The notes beneath the pieces are model-generated. The model did no database searches. It saw only the letters and a program-made list of their open reading frames with translations, and was not told where the DNA came from. A program made the position numbers and the translations under genes. This document shows, piece after piece, positions 14,591-23,570 of a DNA stretch of 64,000 bases (within the stretch, counting starts at the first letter, position 1; the number at the start of each line of letters is the position of its first letter). Origin of the DNA: an uncultured Vampirovibrio sp. Its GTDB lineage: Bacteria > Cyanobacteriota > Vampirovibrionia > Gastranaerophilales > Gastranaerophilaceae. The stretch lies in assembly GCA_910577515.1 (NCBI GenBank), contig CAJTLW010000002.1, positions 62,001-126,000 on the forward strand, written 5' to 3'.

Positions 14591-15325
14591 TTATTTTGGC
14601 TGGCCTGTCCAAATATCAAGGCCGCCTGTAACAGGCAAGTTTACACCGTTACAATAGCTTGATTCATCAGTTGCAAGAAAGTATATTGCTTTTGCAATTT
14701 CTTCAGGTTCGCAAATTCTTTTTAAAGGGTTTGCCTGTGCATATTTAATAATGTTATCTGGATTAAGCATCTTTGTTCTTACAGCTGAAGGGCAGACACT
14801 ATTTACCCGTATATTGTATTCAGCGTAATCAAGCGCCATGGCCCTTGTTAAATTTACAACAGCACCTTTTGCCGCATTATAAATCGGCATTTTATAATCT
14901 GCTGCAATTCCTGAAATTGATGCTGTATTTACTATCGTTCCACCGCCTTTTTTAATTAAATCGGGGATAAAATATTTTGAAGTTAAATAGATTGATTTAA
15001 CATCTGTATTCATTAAATCATCCCAGTTTTTCTCGCTTTCTTCGTGTAAAAGCCCGTGCGAAATTATTCCTGCATTATTTACAATGCAGTCAACTCCATC
15101 GATAAGCATTTTTGTTTCTCTGTATAAATGTTCAACATCGGAATTTTTGCTTACATCAGCCTTTATAAAGAAAAAACCGCCTTCATAAGTTTCTTTTAGT
15201 TCATCCAAAACGTCATTGTTTTTATTTCTACCTGCAAGAACAACTGTCCAGTTTTTGTTTAAAAAATGTTTTGCACTAGCAAGACCAATTCCTGATAAAG
15301 CCCCTGTTATCAAAACTTTATTCAT
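14591..15325 (-). CDS. Short-chain dehydrogenase/reductase
   Basis: 244 residues with the classical SDR layout: nucleotide-binding TGALSGIG near the N-terminus, an acidic Asp in KADVS, the NNAG strand, catalytic Ser in NTASISG and Tyr-x-x-x-Lys in YNAAK, then the PLKRICEPEEIAKAIYFLAT and GGLDIW end seen in 3-oxoacyl-ACP-reductase-like members. It oxidises or reduces an alcohol/ketone pair with NAD(P)(H); the substrate cannot be told. The ATG at 15325 has a strong AAGGAGGG site and gives the usual N-terminus, so the 20-residue longer form is rejected. It appears to be a single-gene unit. Confidence 0.88.
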   Translation of the reverse strand: MNKVLITGALSGIGLASAKHFLNKNWTVVLAGRNKNNDVLDELKETYEGGFFFIKADVSKNSDVEHLYRETKMLIDGVDCIVNNAGIISHGLLHEESEKNWDDLMNTDVKSIYLTSKYFIPDLIKKGGGTIVNTASISGIAADYKMPIYNAAKGAVVNLTRAMALDYAEYNIRVNSVCPSAVRTKMLNPDNIIKYAQANPLKRICEPEEIAKAIYFLATDESSYCNGVNLPVTGGLDIWTGQPK

Positions 15326-15535
15326 ATTGTTACCCTCCTTCATTTTTAAATGTTTTAATAAAAATGAATACAAAACATTATCCAAAAAACTATATACTCA
15401 TCCGTTTCAAATAATTTTTAAAATAAATAAAAACCTTAAAAACTCCAAAGTATGCTGTATTTTGGTTGTAATCTATATTCAAACCTTATAAAATTTGTTA
15501 TAATCGTGTGCATGTTGATAAATAAAGGATTTGAA

Positions 15536-17398
15536 ATGGATTTTAAACTTCAAAATGATAAAGACAGAGAATTTTATAAAAAAGATTTTTCAAAAATAAA
15601 TGATTTATTAAAAGTGATAAGAAAAGCACTTGCAGAAAATGTTCCTGTTGATATTTCCAATATAGACTACAGTGAGTTTTTTGATGATAAAAATATGCCG
15701 GATATTACCTATATCACGCTTTTCCAATCAAATAATAAACCCTTAAGATTTGGAAGCAAGCGCGAAAATCTTCAAAAAACCCTGCAAAGAATTATTGATG
15801 TTATAAGGCAGAATAAAAATTTTGACAAATTTAATGTAAAAGATGAAAACATTTGCAGGTTAATGATTGAATACACAACAGAGGTTGCCCCTGTAAAATA
15901 TGAAAATCTTCACATGGTATCTTTTGATGAAAATCGTTTTGAACCGGGTATTAACGGGCTAAAAGCCTTATATAAAAAGAAAAATGCTTATTATATGCCA
16001 ACAGATGCAATTGTAAGAAGCCACATGACCATTGGAAAGGCTCTTGAATTTATTGCAAACCGCATCCCTGATTTCGGCGATATAAAAGACAAACAAAAAG
16101 CGCTTAAAGAAAAGTGTAAATGTGATGAATGCAAATTATTCTTAACAAAAAGCCGCGCCTTTGTAACATATAAAGATGAATGTGTTCCTTTATATCGCGG
16201 CAATACACTCTATGATGAATTTGATTTTGATACGACATGGAAAATATTCCAGACTTCTGCAGACTGGAGTATTAAAAACATGAAAGATGACGGTAGATTT
16301 TTATATTATTATGATTGTGCTGAAGATTCTTTTAAAGACCATGAACACCCGACAAGACCGTTGAACAATCTTTACTATAATTGCCTGAGGCACTCTGGCG
16401 GTGCCATTGTTTTAATTCGCGCTTATCAGGCTACAAAAAATAAAAAATATTTAAAAGCTGCTAAAAAAGCTCTGAAATTCACAATTTCTATTACAAGAAA
16501 ACATAAAACCCCATTTGGCGAAGGAATGTACGTTTTTTACAACCAAAAAGCAAAACTCGGCGGCACGGGGATTGGGCTTGTGAGCCTTATGCAATATAGA
16601 ATAGCAACTGGTGATAAGTGTTTTGATAAATATATAAAAGGCTATGCAAGACATTTATTATCAAGGATTTATAACGGAGAATTCTTGGGCTATTACATTC
16701 ACCCCGGATATCATAACGGTGAGCCTTTAGAAACAATGACCGAAGAAGAAAGAAAAACAACATTCTCTTTCTATTATCCCGGTGAAGCACTTCTTGGGCT
16801 TGCACTTGTTGCAAACCATTTTAAATCAGACAAAAAATTGCAAGCACTTGTTAGAGAAAAATCAAGAGATGCTCTGGATTGGATAGTGAATGAACGGCCA
16901 AAGATTTATTCAAATCTTTTTACTGCTCTGCCATCAGATGCTTGGTTGATGCAGGCAATTGAAGAATGGGCATCAGACCCTGATTTTAGAGATGAAGCAT
17001 ATATTAATTTTGTGTTTAATGATGCAAAAGAGATGATAAAAAGAATGTATAAAAAGGATGATTCTCCTTATATAGATTATGAAGGCGGTATGTATTACGA
17101 ACATGGTGACCATTATTATCCGGATGGTGCCAGATGTGAAGGGCTTGTTGCTGCTTATTATTTAGCAAAGAAACTCGGACAAAAAGAACTTGAAGAAGAA
17201 TTTTTGACTGCCTGCAAACTTGCAGCCCATTGCCAATATCAGCTATATATTAATGAAAAAGTAAATTACGGGCATCTTGTGCCTGAAAAGACTGCAGGTG
17301 CAATTAAATTTAAAGCTACAAGACAATGGGTGCGTGTAGATTCAATTCAGCATGTGGCGTGCTTTTTCATAAGATTATTCTGGAGTAAGGAAAAATAA
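15536..17398 (+). CDS. AMMECR1-like domain fused to an alpha-hairpin (glycosidase-like) domain
   Basis: 620 residues, function unknown. The first 190 residues resemble the AMMECR1 fold: a strand with Gly-Ser (RFGSKRENLQ), NFDKFNVKDENICRLMIEYT in place of the 'PRF..L..EEL..L.IE.S' block, then FEPGINGLKAL and YYMPTDA. A Cys-rich stretch (KCKCDECK, about residue 200) could bind a metal. From about residue 240 the protein is a run of paired helices with Gly-Gly and Tyr/Trp-rich turns (RHSGGAIVLIRAYQ, LGGTGIGLVSLMQY, FYYPGEALLGLALVA, YPDGARCEGLVAAYYLA), as in six-hairpin glycosidases and epimerases. Both assignments are resemblance only. The ATG at 15536 has an AAAGGA site; a TATAAT box with TG lies at 15499-15504. 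The DUF4236 gene follows after three bases. Confidence 0.6.
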   Translation: MDFKLQNDKDREFYKKDFSKINDLLKVIRKALAENVPVDISNIDYSEFFDDKNMPDITYITLFQSNNKPLRFGSKRENLQKTLQRIIDVIRQNKNFDKFNVKDENICRLMIEYTTEVAPVKYENLHMVSFDENRFEPGINGLKALYKKKNAYYMPTDAIVRSHMTIGKALEFIANRIPDFGDIKDKQKALKEKCKCDECKLFLTKSRAFVTYKDECVPLYRGNTLYDEFDFDTTWKIFQTSADWSIKNMKDDGRFLYYYDCAEDSFKDHEHPTRPLNNLYYNCLRHSGGAIVLIRAYQATKNKKYLKAAKKALKFTISITRKHKTPFGEGMYVFYNQKAKLGGTGIGLVSLMQYRIATGDKCFDKYIKGYARHLLSRIYNGEFLGYYIHPGYHNGEPLETMTEEERKTTFSFYYPGEALLGLALVANHFKSDKKLQALVREKSRDALDWIVNERPKIYSNLFTALPSDAWLMQAIEEWASDPDFRDEAYINFVFNDAKEMIKRMYKKDDSPYIDYEGGMYYEHGDHYYPDGARCEGLVAAYYLAKKLGQKELEEEFLTACKLAAHCQYQLYINEKVNYGHLVPEKTAGAIKFKATRQWVRVDSIQHVACFFIRLFWSKEK

Positions 17399-17401
17399 AA
17401 A

Positions 17402-17737
17402 ATGGGTTTTTATATTAAAAAAAGCATAAAATTTGGCCCTTTAAGGTTTAATTTGTCTAATTCAGGAATAGGTGTATCAACAGGCGTTAAGGGTTTACGG
17501 GCTGGCGTGGATAGCAAGGGGCGCACTTATGTTAGCGGCGGCAAGGGCATTTTAAGATACAGAAAGCAATTAAGCCCAAAAAAACAAGATACAGACAATA
17601 ATAATGCTGGTTTTTGGAAAATAATTTCCTTGTTTTTATTAATAGCACTTATTTTGACAGCTCTTTATTTTATAAAGCCCGATATTATTGATTTTTTACT
17701 TAAAAGTGTGGTGCAAAATTTTCTCCGGTTTTTTTAA
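17402..17737 (+). CDS. DUF4236 membrane-anchored protein
   Basis: 111 residues. The N-terminal half is the DUF4236 domain: MGFYIKKSIKFGPLRFNLSN, SGIGVSTGVKGLRAGVD, and YVSGGKGILRYR, a small beta domain of unknown function found in many bacteria. One membrane helix at about residues 72-92 (FWKIISLFLLIALILTALYF) anchors it near the C-terminus. It begins three bases after the stop of the preceding gene with no ribosome site of its own other than the end of that gene, so the two should be translated together. Confidence 0.85.
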   Translation: MGFYIKKSIKFGPLRFNLSNSGIGVSTGVKGLRAGVDSKGRTYVSGGKGILRYRKQLSPKKQDTDNNNAGFWKIISLFLLIALILTALYFIKPDIIDFLLKSVVQNFLRFF

Positions 17738-18070
17738 AATTTTCCTAAAAAATGCATAAAAAAAACTCCCAAAATCGGGAGTAAATCTTTAATAGGAAGG
17801 GAAGGTTAGGAAGTTAGGTTTTAGTGTGTGTGGAAAAATCGTGTTTATTAAATATTTGCCATCTGGCTTATTTGTTTCTTTAGTTTAGTTTGTTATCTCT
17901 TACATATATATAAAGTATATATCTTTTATAAAATTGCCTACCTCTCTTTTTTTGTTACATAACTTTACAATTACCTGAAAACTTATACTATTTGCAAAAA
18001 AATGTATGGCCGTGATACAATTTCAATTATAAAATAGGATAGAAACAGGATAGAAAAAGGCAGCAAGCTG
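17738..18070. other. 333-base spacer
   Basis: No gene seen on either strand. It is very AT-rich, with a TATATATAAAGTATATAT patch around 17904-17921. A hairpin at 17758-17782 points to the minus strand. Shortly before the next gene is a tandem repeat of AGGATAGAAA (18037 and 18048 regions). Promoter elements for the downstream gene are probably here, but I cannot choose one with confidence. Confidence 0.5.
17758..17782 (-). terminator. Minus-strand hairpin with T run, no matching gene
   Basis: On the minus strand ACTCCC (17782-17777), a six-base loop, GGGAGT (17770-17765), then eight T. On the plus strand the tail is not T-rich. No minus-strand gene lies upstream of it within the spacer, so it either ends an unseen small RNA or is a weak plus-strand terminator for the DUF4236 gene. 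Confidence 0.45.
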
Positions 18071-18313
18071 ATGTTTAAAACTTTTTATAAAAATGATAAT
18101 AAAAAATTTTTAAAAGATTGTCTTCAAATAATTTTCACCATTTTTCTGATGAATGCTATTTGCCCTGAGAAAGCATTCGCATACCTTGACCCCGGCACAG
18201 GTAGCATGGTTTTGCAGGCTATTCTTGCTGCAATTGTAGGGGTTGGCTGCACATTTAAGATATGGAAGCAAAAACTTTTTGATTTTATAAAAAAGGTTAG
18301 AAATGGAAAATAA
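18071..18313 (+). CDS. Small exported YLDPGTGS-motif membrane protein
   Basis: 80 residues. An N-terminal signal segment (about 14-37) ends with a plausible signal peptidase site Ala-Phe-Ala|Tyr, followed immediately by YLDPGTGSMVLQAILAA, a second hydrophobic helix and a basic tail (KIWKQKLFDFIKKVRNGK). Small proteins starting YLDPGTGS after a signal peptide recur next to methyltransferase and sulfatase-like genes in several phyla; their role is unknown. Here the same neighbours follow: its end overlaps the start of the methyltransferase gene by 11 bases, so the three genes are one operon. Confidence 0.75.
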   Translation: MFKTFYKNDNKKFLKDCLQIIFTIFLMNAICPEKAFAYLDPGTGSMVLQAILAAIVGVGCTFKIWKQKLFDFIKKVRNGK

Positions 18314-19661
18314 AGATATAGAGCAACTTGAAACATCATCATTTAGAGACCCTGATGCAAAAGTTTTCCTGAAGGATGGCGAAATCTACAGGAGAATAAG
18401 CAAAAATTATGCTAAAACATTTGAAAAATTTATAAATTCAGGGCTTTATGAAAAACTTCTTTCTGAAAATTTGATAATAGAACATACCCAAATTGAATCA
18501 GATGATTTAATCATAAAGCCTAAAAAGGTTTTTATATCCTATCCTTGGGAATGGTGTTTTTCACAATTAAAAGATGCTGCCCTTGCAACATTAAAAATTC
18601 AAAAAATTGCGCTTGAATATAATATGAGTCTGAAAGATGCAACGCCATATAATATTCAGTTTTTAAAAAACAAACCACTTTTAATTGATACATCTTCTTT
18701 TGAAGATTTTAAAGAAAAACCATGGGTAGCATACAGGCAGTTTTGCGAAAATTTTCTAAGCCCCCTTGTTTTAATAGCTTATACTGATTTAAGCCTATCT
18801 TCCCTCTTTTTAGGGAATATAAATGGTATATCCCTTGCGCTTGCTTCAAAATTGCTTCCCTTGAAAACAAGGTTTAACCCTAATCTTTTATGGCATATCC
18901 ATATCCATAGTAAAATGCAAAATAAATATTCTGAAAATAAAACAAAATATGATGTTAAAATTTCAAAAAACCAGCTTTTAAATATTATAGATAACCTCTA
19001 TGACACGGTTTTGGGGATTAATTTAAAAAAATATAAAACAGAATGGCAGGAATACTATTCAAACACAAATTATACTGAAGACAGCTTTGGAACAAAAAAA
19101 GAAATAATCACTTGTTTCAAAAATAAAATTAACCCTAAAACGGTTTGGGATTTTGGCTCTAATACAGGTATCTTTTCAAGAATATTTTCTAAGGAAGGCA
19201 TAGATGTTACAGCTTTTGATATAGACCATCTTGCAATAGAGAAAAATTATTTAACGGCAAAAGAAAACGGTGAAGAAAATATTTTCCCGCTTATTTTTGA
19301 TATATCAAACCCTTCTCCGGCCCTCGGGTTTAATAATGAAGAAAGAAAAACCCTGACGCAAAGAGCGCAAAATGTTGATTTAATTTTAGCTCTTGCTTTG
19401 ATTCATCATTTAAGGATTACATATTCTATTCCATTTTCTTATATAGCAAAATATTTTGCAGAAATCTCAAAATATTTAATTATTGAATTTGTAGATAAAA
19501 AAGATTCTAAAATTCAAACCATGCTTTTAAATAGAGAGGATATTTTTGATGATTATACAAAAGAAAATTTTGAAAAAGAATTTGGCGAATTTTATCAAAT
19601 TTTGGAAATAAAACCCATTGATGGTACAAAACGCACACTATATTTGATGGAGAGAAAATAA
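18303..19661 (+). CDS. SAM-dependent methyltransferase with N-terminal kinase-like region
   Basis: 452 residues. The C-terminal part (from about residue 270) is a class I methyltransferase: motif I TVWDFGSNTGIFSRIFSKEG, motif II Asp in TAFDID, and LILALALIHHL. The N-terminal 200 residues contain DATPYNIQFLKNKPLLIDTS, which resembles a kinase catalytic-loop/metal-binding pair (Asp-x4-Asn then Ile-Asp), so this half may be a kinase-like fold. It presumably modifies a glycan or lipid handled by the neighbouring sulfatase-like protein. It overlaps the small YLDPGTGS gene by 11 bases upstream and the next gene by one base (taATG), so translation is coupled. Confidence 0.75.
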   Translation: MENKDIEQLETSSFRDPDAKVFLKDGEIYRRISKNYAKTFEKFINSGLYEKLLSENLIIEHTQIESDDLIIKPKKVFISYPWEWCFSQLKDAALATLKIQKIALEYNMSLKDATPYNIQFLKNKPLLIDTSSFEDFKEKPWVAYRQFCENFLSPLVLIAYTDLSLSSLFLGNINGISLALASKLLPLKTRFNPNLLWHIHIHSKMQNKYSENKTKYDVKISKNQLLNIIDNLYDTVLGINLKKYKTEWQEYYSNTNYTEDSFGTKKEIITCFKNKINPKTVWDFGSNTGIFSRIFSKEGIDVTAFDIDHLAIEKNYLTAKENGEENIFPLIFDISNPSPALGFNNEERKTLTQRAQNVDLILALALIHHLRITYSIPFSYIAKYFAEISKYLIIEFVDKKDSKIQTMLLNREDIFDDYTKENFEKEFGEFYQILEIKPIDGTKRTLYLMERK

Positions 19662-21313
19662 TGAATAAGAAAAAGATTTTAATTATTTCATTTTGTGCTT
19701 TTTTAATGCCCCTCATTATTAAAGTTATAGAAATGTCTTATTTTAGAGATTCTCTATTATTAAATTTTTTTGAATCAATATTTGTGGGCGCGCTTTTTTA
19801 TATTATTATAAAAATTTATTCAAATTTCGTAAAAAAATCCTCAAACCCTTCAATATCAACGTCTCTTGTTGTTTTATTTTCTTTGCTCGCTTCATACAGA
19901 TTTATATATTTTTATATGGAAAACATAACAAGATTACCATTTCTGTTTGCATTTTGCTTGGTTTTATTATCAGTCTTAGGGTTTATTTTCCTCTATCATT
20001 TCTTTAAATTTGTTTTAAAAAATGATTACACCTCCTTAATACTATCCCTTGCAATTGTATTTTTCTGCACAATAAGAATTGAAGATATTTGCAATATGCA
20101 GCCTTATGTTGCATCTATGATGTTTATTGCAATTATATTTCTTTTATTTGAAGATAAAATAAAGGTGATATCTTTCTTGAAAAGCTTTGCTGTTGCCCTT
20201 TTAAGTTTTTGTCTTTTAAGCGGTGTCTATAATTATCTTTATAATACAGGCATTATTTTTAATTCAAAACAGTTAAAACCTGTTAAAATTGGGGAAATTG
20301 AAATAACAAAAACCCCAAACAGGGATATTTTCATATTTTTACTTGATCAATACAGTGGAAAAAGAGTTTTAGAGGCTATGGGGTTTGATAATTCCAATTT
20401 TATAAAAGAGCTTCAAAAGCGCGGGTTTAGGGTGAATAACGCTATGGAGAGCAATTATTCAAAAACCGTAGTATCGCTTTCCTCCTTCTTTAATGCTGAT
20501 TATATAGAAAATATTCACTATGATGCGCCGCAAGATGCAGTTTCTAATTCTAAAACGTTTAAAATAGCAAAAAAAGCCGGATATAAAATCTATTATATTA
20601 ATTCATGGCCCTATGATTTTAATATAAAAAAGGGCGTAATTGATGAAGTATACAATGTTTCCTATAATGTAAACATCGGCATTTTAGATCTTTTTATAGG
20701 TAAAACTGTTCTGGCTTTTATTTTGGATGAGATAAATATGAATATTGCAAGCGATACGGATAAATTTAACGCTGTGCTTGAATATGCAGATGACATTATT
20801 AATAAAAATGAGAGAAAGCGCCTTGTTTTTACACATCTTTTAATGCCGCATGCCCCTTATCTTTTTGACAAAGACGGTAAGAAAAATGACATAAGAAATT
20901 ATTTTGACGAAAATATCAGGAAAGACAACAATATTGAGAAAAATCAATACTATCTCGGGTATTTGCAATATGGTAATAAAATTGCTTTAAAGTTCATTGA
21001 TGAAATTTTTAATAAATATGAAGAAAAGCCTATAATTATTATAATGGGTGACCATGGGCGTATAGTACGCTCTATAGATGAAAAATATCAGGAAGATGAA
21101 AATAAATATTATTTTAATACAATGATTGCATATTATAATCCTGATTATGATGAGAAATATTATTTTAATTCAAAAAGCCATATAAATTTTATGAGAAATT
21201 TTTTAAATGAAAACTTTGGTACAAATCTCAAAAATGTTGAGGATAAACATTTTTACATTTATCGACCCTATACTTCGCTAAAAAGGCTCCGTAGAATACA
21301 ATCTGTTTATTAA
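19661..21313 (+). CDS. Sulfatase/phosphoethanolamine-transferase-like membrane protein
   Basis: 550 residues. Five or so membrane helices occupy about residues 1-185, followed by an extracytoplasmic alkaline-phosphatase-superfamily domain: PNRDIFIFLLDQYSGKRVLE (metal-binding Asp), a likely nucleophile region NYSKTVVSLSSFFN, HLLMPHAPYLFDKDG, and IIIMGDHGR. This layout is that of LtaS/EptA-type enzymes that transfer a phospho-group to surface polymers, or of sulfatases. The substrate is unknown. It is the last gene of the YLDPGTGS-methyltransferase-sulfatase cassette. It starts on the stop codon of the methyltransferase. Confidence 0.8.
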   Translation: MNKKKILIISFCAFLMPLIIKVIEMSYFRDSLLLNFFESIFVGALFYIIIKIYSNFVKKSSNPSISTSLVVLFSLLASYRFIYFYMENITRLPFLFAFCLVLLSVLGFIFLYHFFKFVLKNDYTSLILSLAIVFFCTIRIEDICNMQPYVASMMFIAIIFLLFEDKIKVISFLKSFAVALLSFCLLSGVYNYLYNTGIIFNSKQLKPVKIGEIEITKTPNRDIFIFLLDQYSGKRVLEAMGFDNSNFIKELQKRGFRVNNAMESNYSKTVVSLSSFFNADYIENIHYDAPQDAVSNSKTFKIAKKAGYKIYYINSWPYDFNIKKGVIDEVYNVSYNVNIGILDLFIGKTVLAFILDEINMNIASDTDKFNAVLEYADDIINKNERKRLVFTHLLMPHAPYLFDKDGKKNDIRNYFDENIRKDNNIEKNQYYLGYLQYGNKIALKFIDEIFNKYEEKPIIIIMGDHGRIVRSIDEKYQEDENKYYFNTMIAYYNPDYDEKYYFNSKSHINFMRNFLNENFGTNLKNVEDKHFYIYRPYTSLKRLRRIQSVY

Positions 21314-21344
21314 AAATGATGTTTATCCTTGCAAAAGCAGGGTT

Positions 21345-22763
21345 TTAGCGGGGTAATTTCTTTATAAAACATTCAGCGTCTTTTTTGGTTTTTACAATGC
21401 CCTCTATCTGGGCTTCTTTCAGGGCATCTATGATATCTCCCAGTTTCGGCCCTGCATCTATCTTCAAAATTTCCATAATTTCCCTGCCGTCTAAAATCTT
21501 TGGCAGAGCTTGCATCCTGTCTTTAATACTTCTGTAGTGCAAAAGCAGCTTTTCCAGATTTAAAAGATTATCTTCAACCATCTTGTCAGAAACGGCTTCA
21601 CCCCTGGCGCTCAAGCGGTCTGCCCTTGCAAGCTCAATCAAATCTTCAACATCAGGATGTATCTTCCTGATAAACCTTGCTATTGCTTTGTTAGAGACTT
21701 CCTGCCCGTCGGAAGCTGCACTATGAGCTAATGATGAAGGATAGATATGATTTTTAACCATTTTTGAAACATATTCTATTTCTTTTTTTGAAAATTTTAA
21801 CGCTGAAAGCTCTTTTATTACAAGCTTTCCGCCAATCTCGTCATGTCCTATAAACCTGTGCCGTTGAGTTTCAGGCTCAATTGTCCAGCATTTCGGTTTT
21901 CCTATATCATGATAAAATGCTGCAAGCCTTAATAGGGGCTTGTTTTGCCTTATCTGTCTTGTTGTTTCTATTGAATGATGCACTAAATCAAGATGATGAT
22001 GTGAATTAGGAGGGATTTTTTTTATCTCCTTTACAAAAGGAAAAATCACCTCTAATAAGTCTATATCAAACATTTCAAGCAGGGTTTCGTTTAAAAAATC
22101 TCCTTCAAAAGTTTTTATAATTTCTTGTTTAATCCGCTCTTTTGCGACTCCATGCAGCTTTTGGGCATTTCCAATTGTAAATTTTATAACATCATCATTA
22201 ATTTTAAACCCTGTTTTAGATTTAAATCGAAATGCACGAAACATTCTCAAAGGGTCATCAGACAGGTTTTTCAGGTCTTTTGTTTTGATAATTTTTGCTT
22301 CAATATCCTCTAAACCCCTGTTTTTATCGTAAAATTCACCATTTTGCAGGTTATAGAATATTGAATTTATTGTAAAATCGCGCCTGTCGATATCATCATC
22401 CACGTTGTTATTCAAGCCCTGAGCGATATCTGCATAATCATCACCCGAAACTACGCGGTATATCTTGTTTTCGGCGTCCAGTTCTACAAATGCTGCCCCT
22501 ATTGAATTTGCAAGGTTTCTTGCAACATTTTCCGTGTTGCAGTTAAAAAGCACAATATCTCTGTCGTGCGAAACCGGCTCTTCATTGGTCAATTCACCAT
22601 TTTCTTGCGTTAAATTGCTGTTAGATGTAGCTTTACTCTGGTATGATAGCGCTAAATCCCTTATGTATCCGCCCGCAAGATATGCTTCCACCCCTTTAAG
22701 CTCTTCTCTAAGAAGGCTTAAAAACTTATCATTTTCTATAATATTTTTAATTTTATCCTTCAT
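21345..22763 (-). CDS. CCA tRNA nucleotidyltransferase / poly(A) polymerase family with HD domain
   Basis: 472 residues. The N-terminal class II nucleotidyltransferase head has AYLAGGYIRDLAL, the metal-binding Asp-x-Asp in HDRDIVL, RRDFTINSIFYN, and DPLRMFRAFRF. A C-terminal HD domain carries FYHDIGKPKCW and downstream His/Asp, as in CCA enzymes with phosphohydrolase activity. It should add or repair the tRNA 3' CCA, which matters because tRNA-Leu(GAG) in this window lacks an encoded CCA. An unusual Asn/Glu-rich insert of about 25 residues (around 40-66) separates the GG and DxD motifs. It overlaps the end of rsmE by 11 bases, so they are co-transcribed. Confidence 0.9.
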   Translation of the reverse strand: MKDKIKNIIENDKFLSLLREELKGVEAYLAGGYIRDLALSYQSKATSNSNLTQENGELTNEEPVSHDRDIVLFNCNTENVARNLANSIGAAFVELDAENKIYRVVSGDDYADIAQGLNNNVDDDIDRRDFTINSIFYNLQNGEFYDKNRGLEDIEAKIIKTKDLKNLSDDPLRMFRAFRFKSKTGFKINDDVIKFTIGNAQKLHGVAKERIKQEIIKTFEGDFLNETLLEMFDIDLLEVIFPFVKEIKKIPPNSHHHLDLVHHSIETTRQIRQNKPLLRLAAFYHDIGKPKCWTIEPETQRHRFIGHDEIGGKLVIKELSALKFSKKEIEYVSKMVKNHIYPSSLAHSAASDGQEVSNKAIARFIRKIHPDVEDLIELARADRLSARGEAVSDKMVEDNLLNLEKLLLHYRSIKDRMQALPKILDGREIMEILKIDAGPKLGDIIDALKEAQIEGIVKTKKDAECFIKKLPR

Positions 22764-23505
22764 TTTTGCCTCTGTTTTTTAATTCGAGTGCAAAAATAAC
22801 CCTGGAAACCCCTGCCGTTACTGCATTTGGCGCTCTAAAAATTAAACTCCCAAGAGTTGCCATTTTATACCCGTTTTTTTTGAAGTATTCAAATTCCCTG
22901 TCTGAAAAACCTCCCTCAGGCCCTGTCACACAAAGGATTTCACCCTCTGTATCAATGTCTTTCACAGCATCAAGAATATCAGTATTTTCAAACCTTTCGG
23001 CAAAAATTATTACATTTTCTTGTTTAAATTTGCCTAAAATAAAATCTAAGGGCAAAACCTCATAAACCTGCATTATATCTGCTCTTTCGCACTGTTTAAA
23101 GGATTCATTTGAAATTTTTTGAAATTTCTCAATCTTGTTTTTTACAAAATCCTTTTTAACTGTTGAAAAATCCGATACAAAAGGGTAAAATCCTTTAATG
23201 CCAAGCTCTGTAGCGTTTGCAATTAAAAGATTTTGCGCATCATTTTTTAATATGCTGGCAGCAAGATAAAGTTTAAAACCCAATTCCCGCCTTGATTTTA
23301 CCTTCTCAATTATTTCTGCCGCAAGCTTCTTTTTTGAAACCTCTAAAACCCTTGCGCTGTATACATTTTTATCAATATCAATAAACTTAAGGGTTTCATT
23401 TATTTTTACGCGAAGCACGGAAACCAGATGGTGCAAGAGTTCCGGCTCTTCAACATAAATGAAATTGTCTTTAATATTTTCTTTTTCAATTAAAAAATGC
23501 GGCAT
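22753..23505 (-). CDS. rsmE: 16S rRNA (uracil-1498-N3)-methyltransferase RsmE
   Basis: 250 residues, a normal RsmE length. SPOUT-class methyltransferase: N-terminal PUA-like region with HHLVSVLRVK, then KNDAQNLLIANATELGI, ESFKQCERA, and the SAM-binding knot VTGPEGGFSDREFEYFKKNG followed by LGSLIFRAPNAVTAG. It methylates U1498 of 16S rRNA in the small subunit. It begins divergently from the DAHP synthase gene, 65 bases away, and its end overlaps the CCA-transferase start by 11 bases. Confidence 0.95.
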   Translation of the reverse strand: MPHFLIEKENIKDNFIYVEEPELLHHLVSVLRVKINETLKFIDIDKNVYSARVLEVSKKKLAAEIIEKVKSRRELGFKLYLAASILKNDAQNLLIANATELGIKGFYPFVSDFSTVKKDFVKNKIEKFQKISNESFKQCERADIMQVYEVLPLDFILGKFKQENVIIFAERFENTDILDAVKDIDTEGEILCVTGPEGGFSDREFEYFKKNGYKMATLGSLIFRAPNAVTAGVSRVIFALELKNRGKNEG

Positions 23506-23570
23506 AATTGAATTTTATCATAAAATATTTTTGTGCTAATATTGAATACGCAATTTATGGAGAGAATAAT

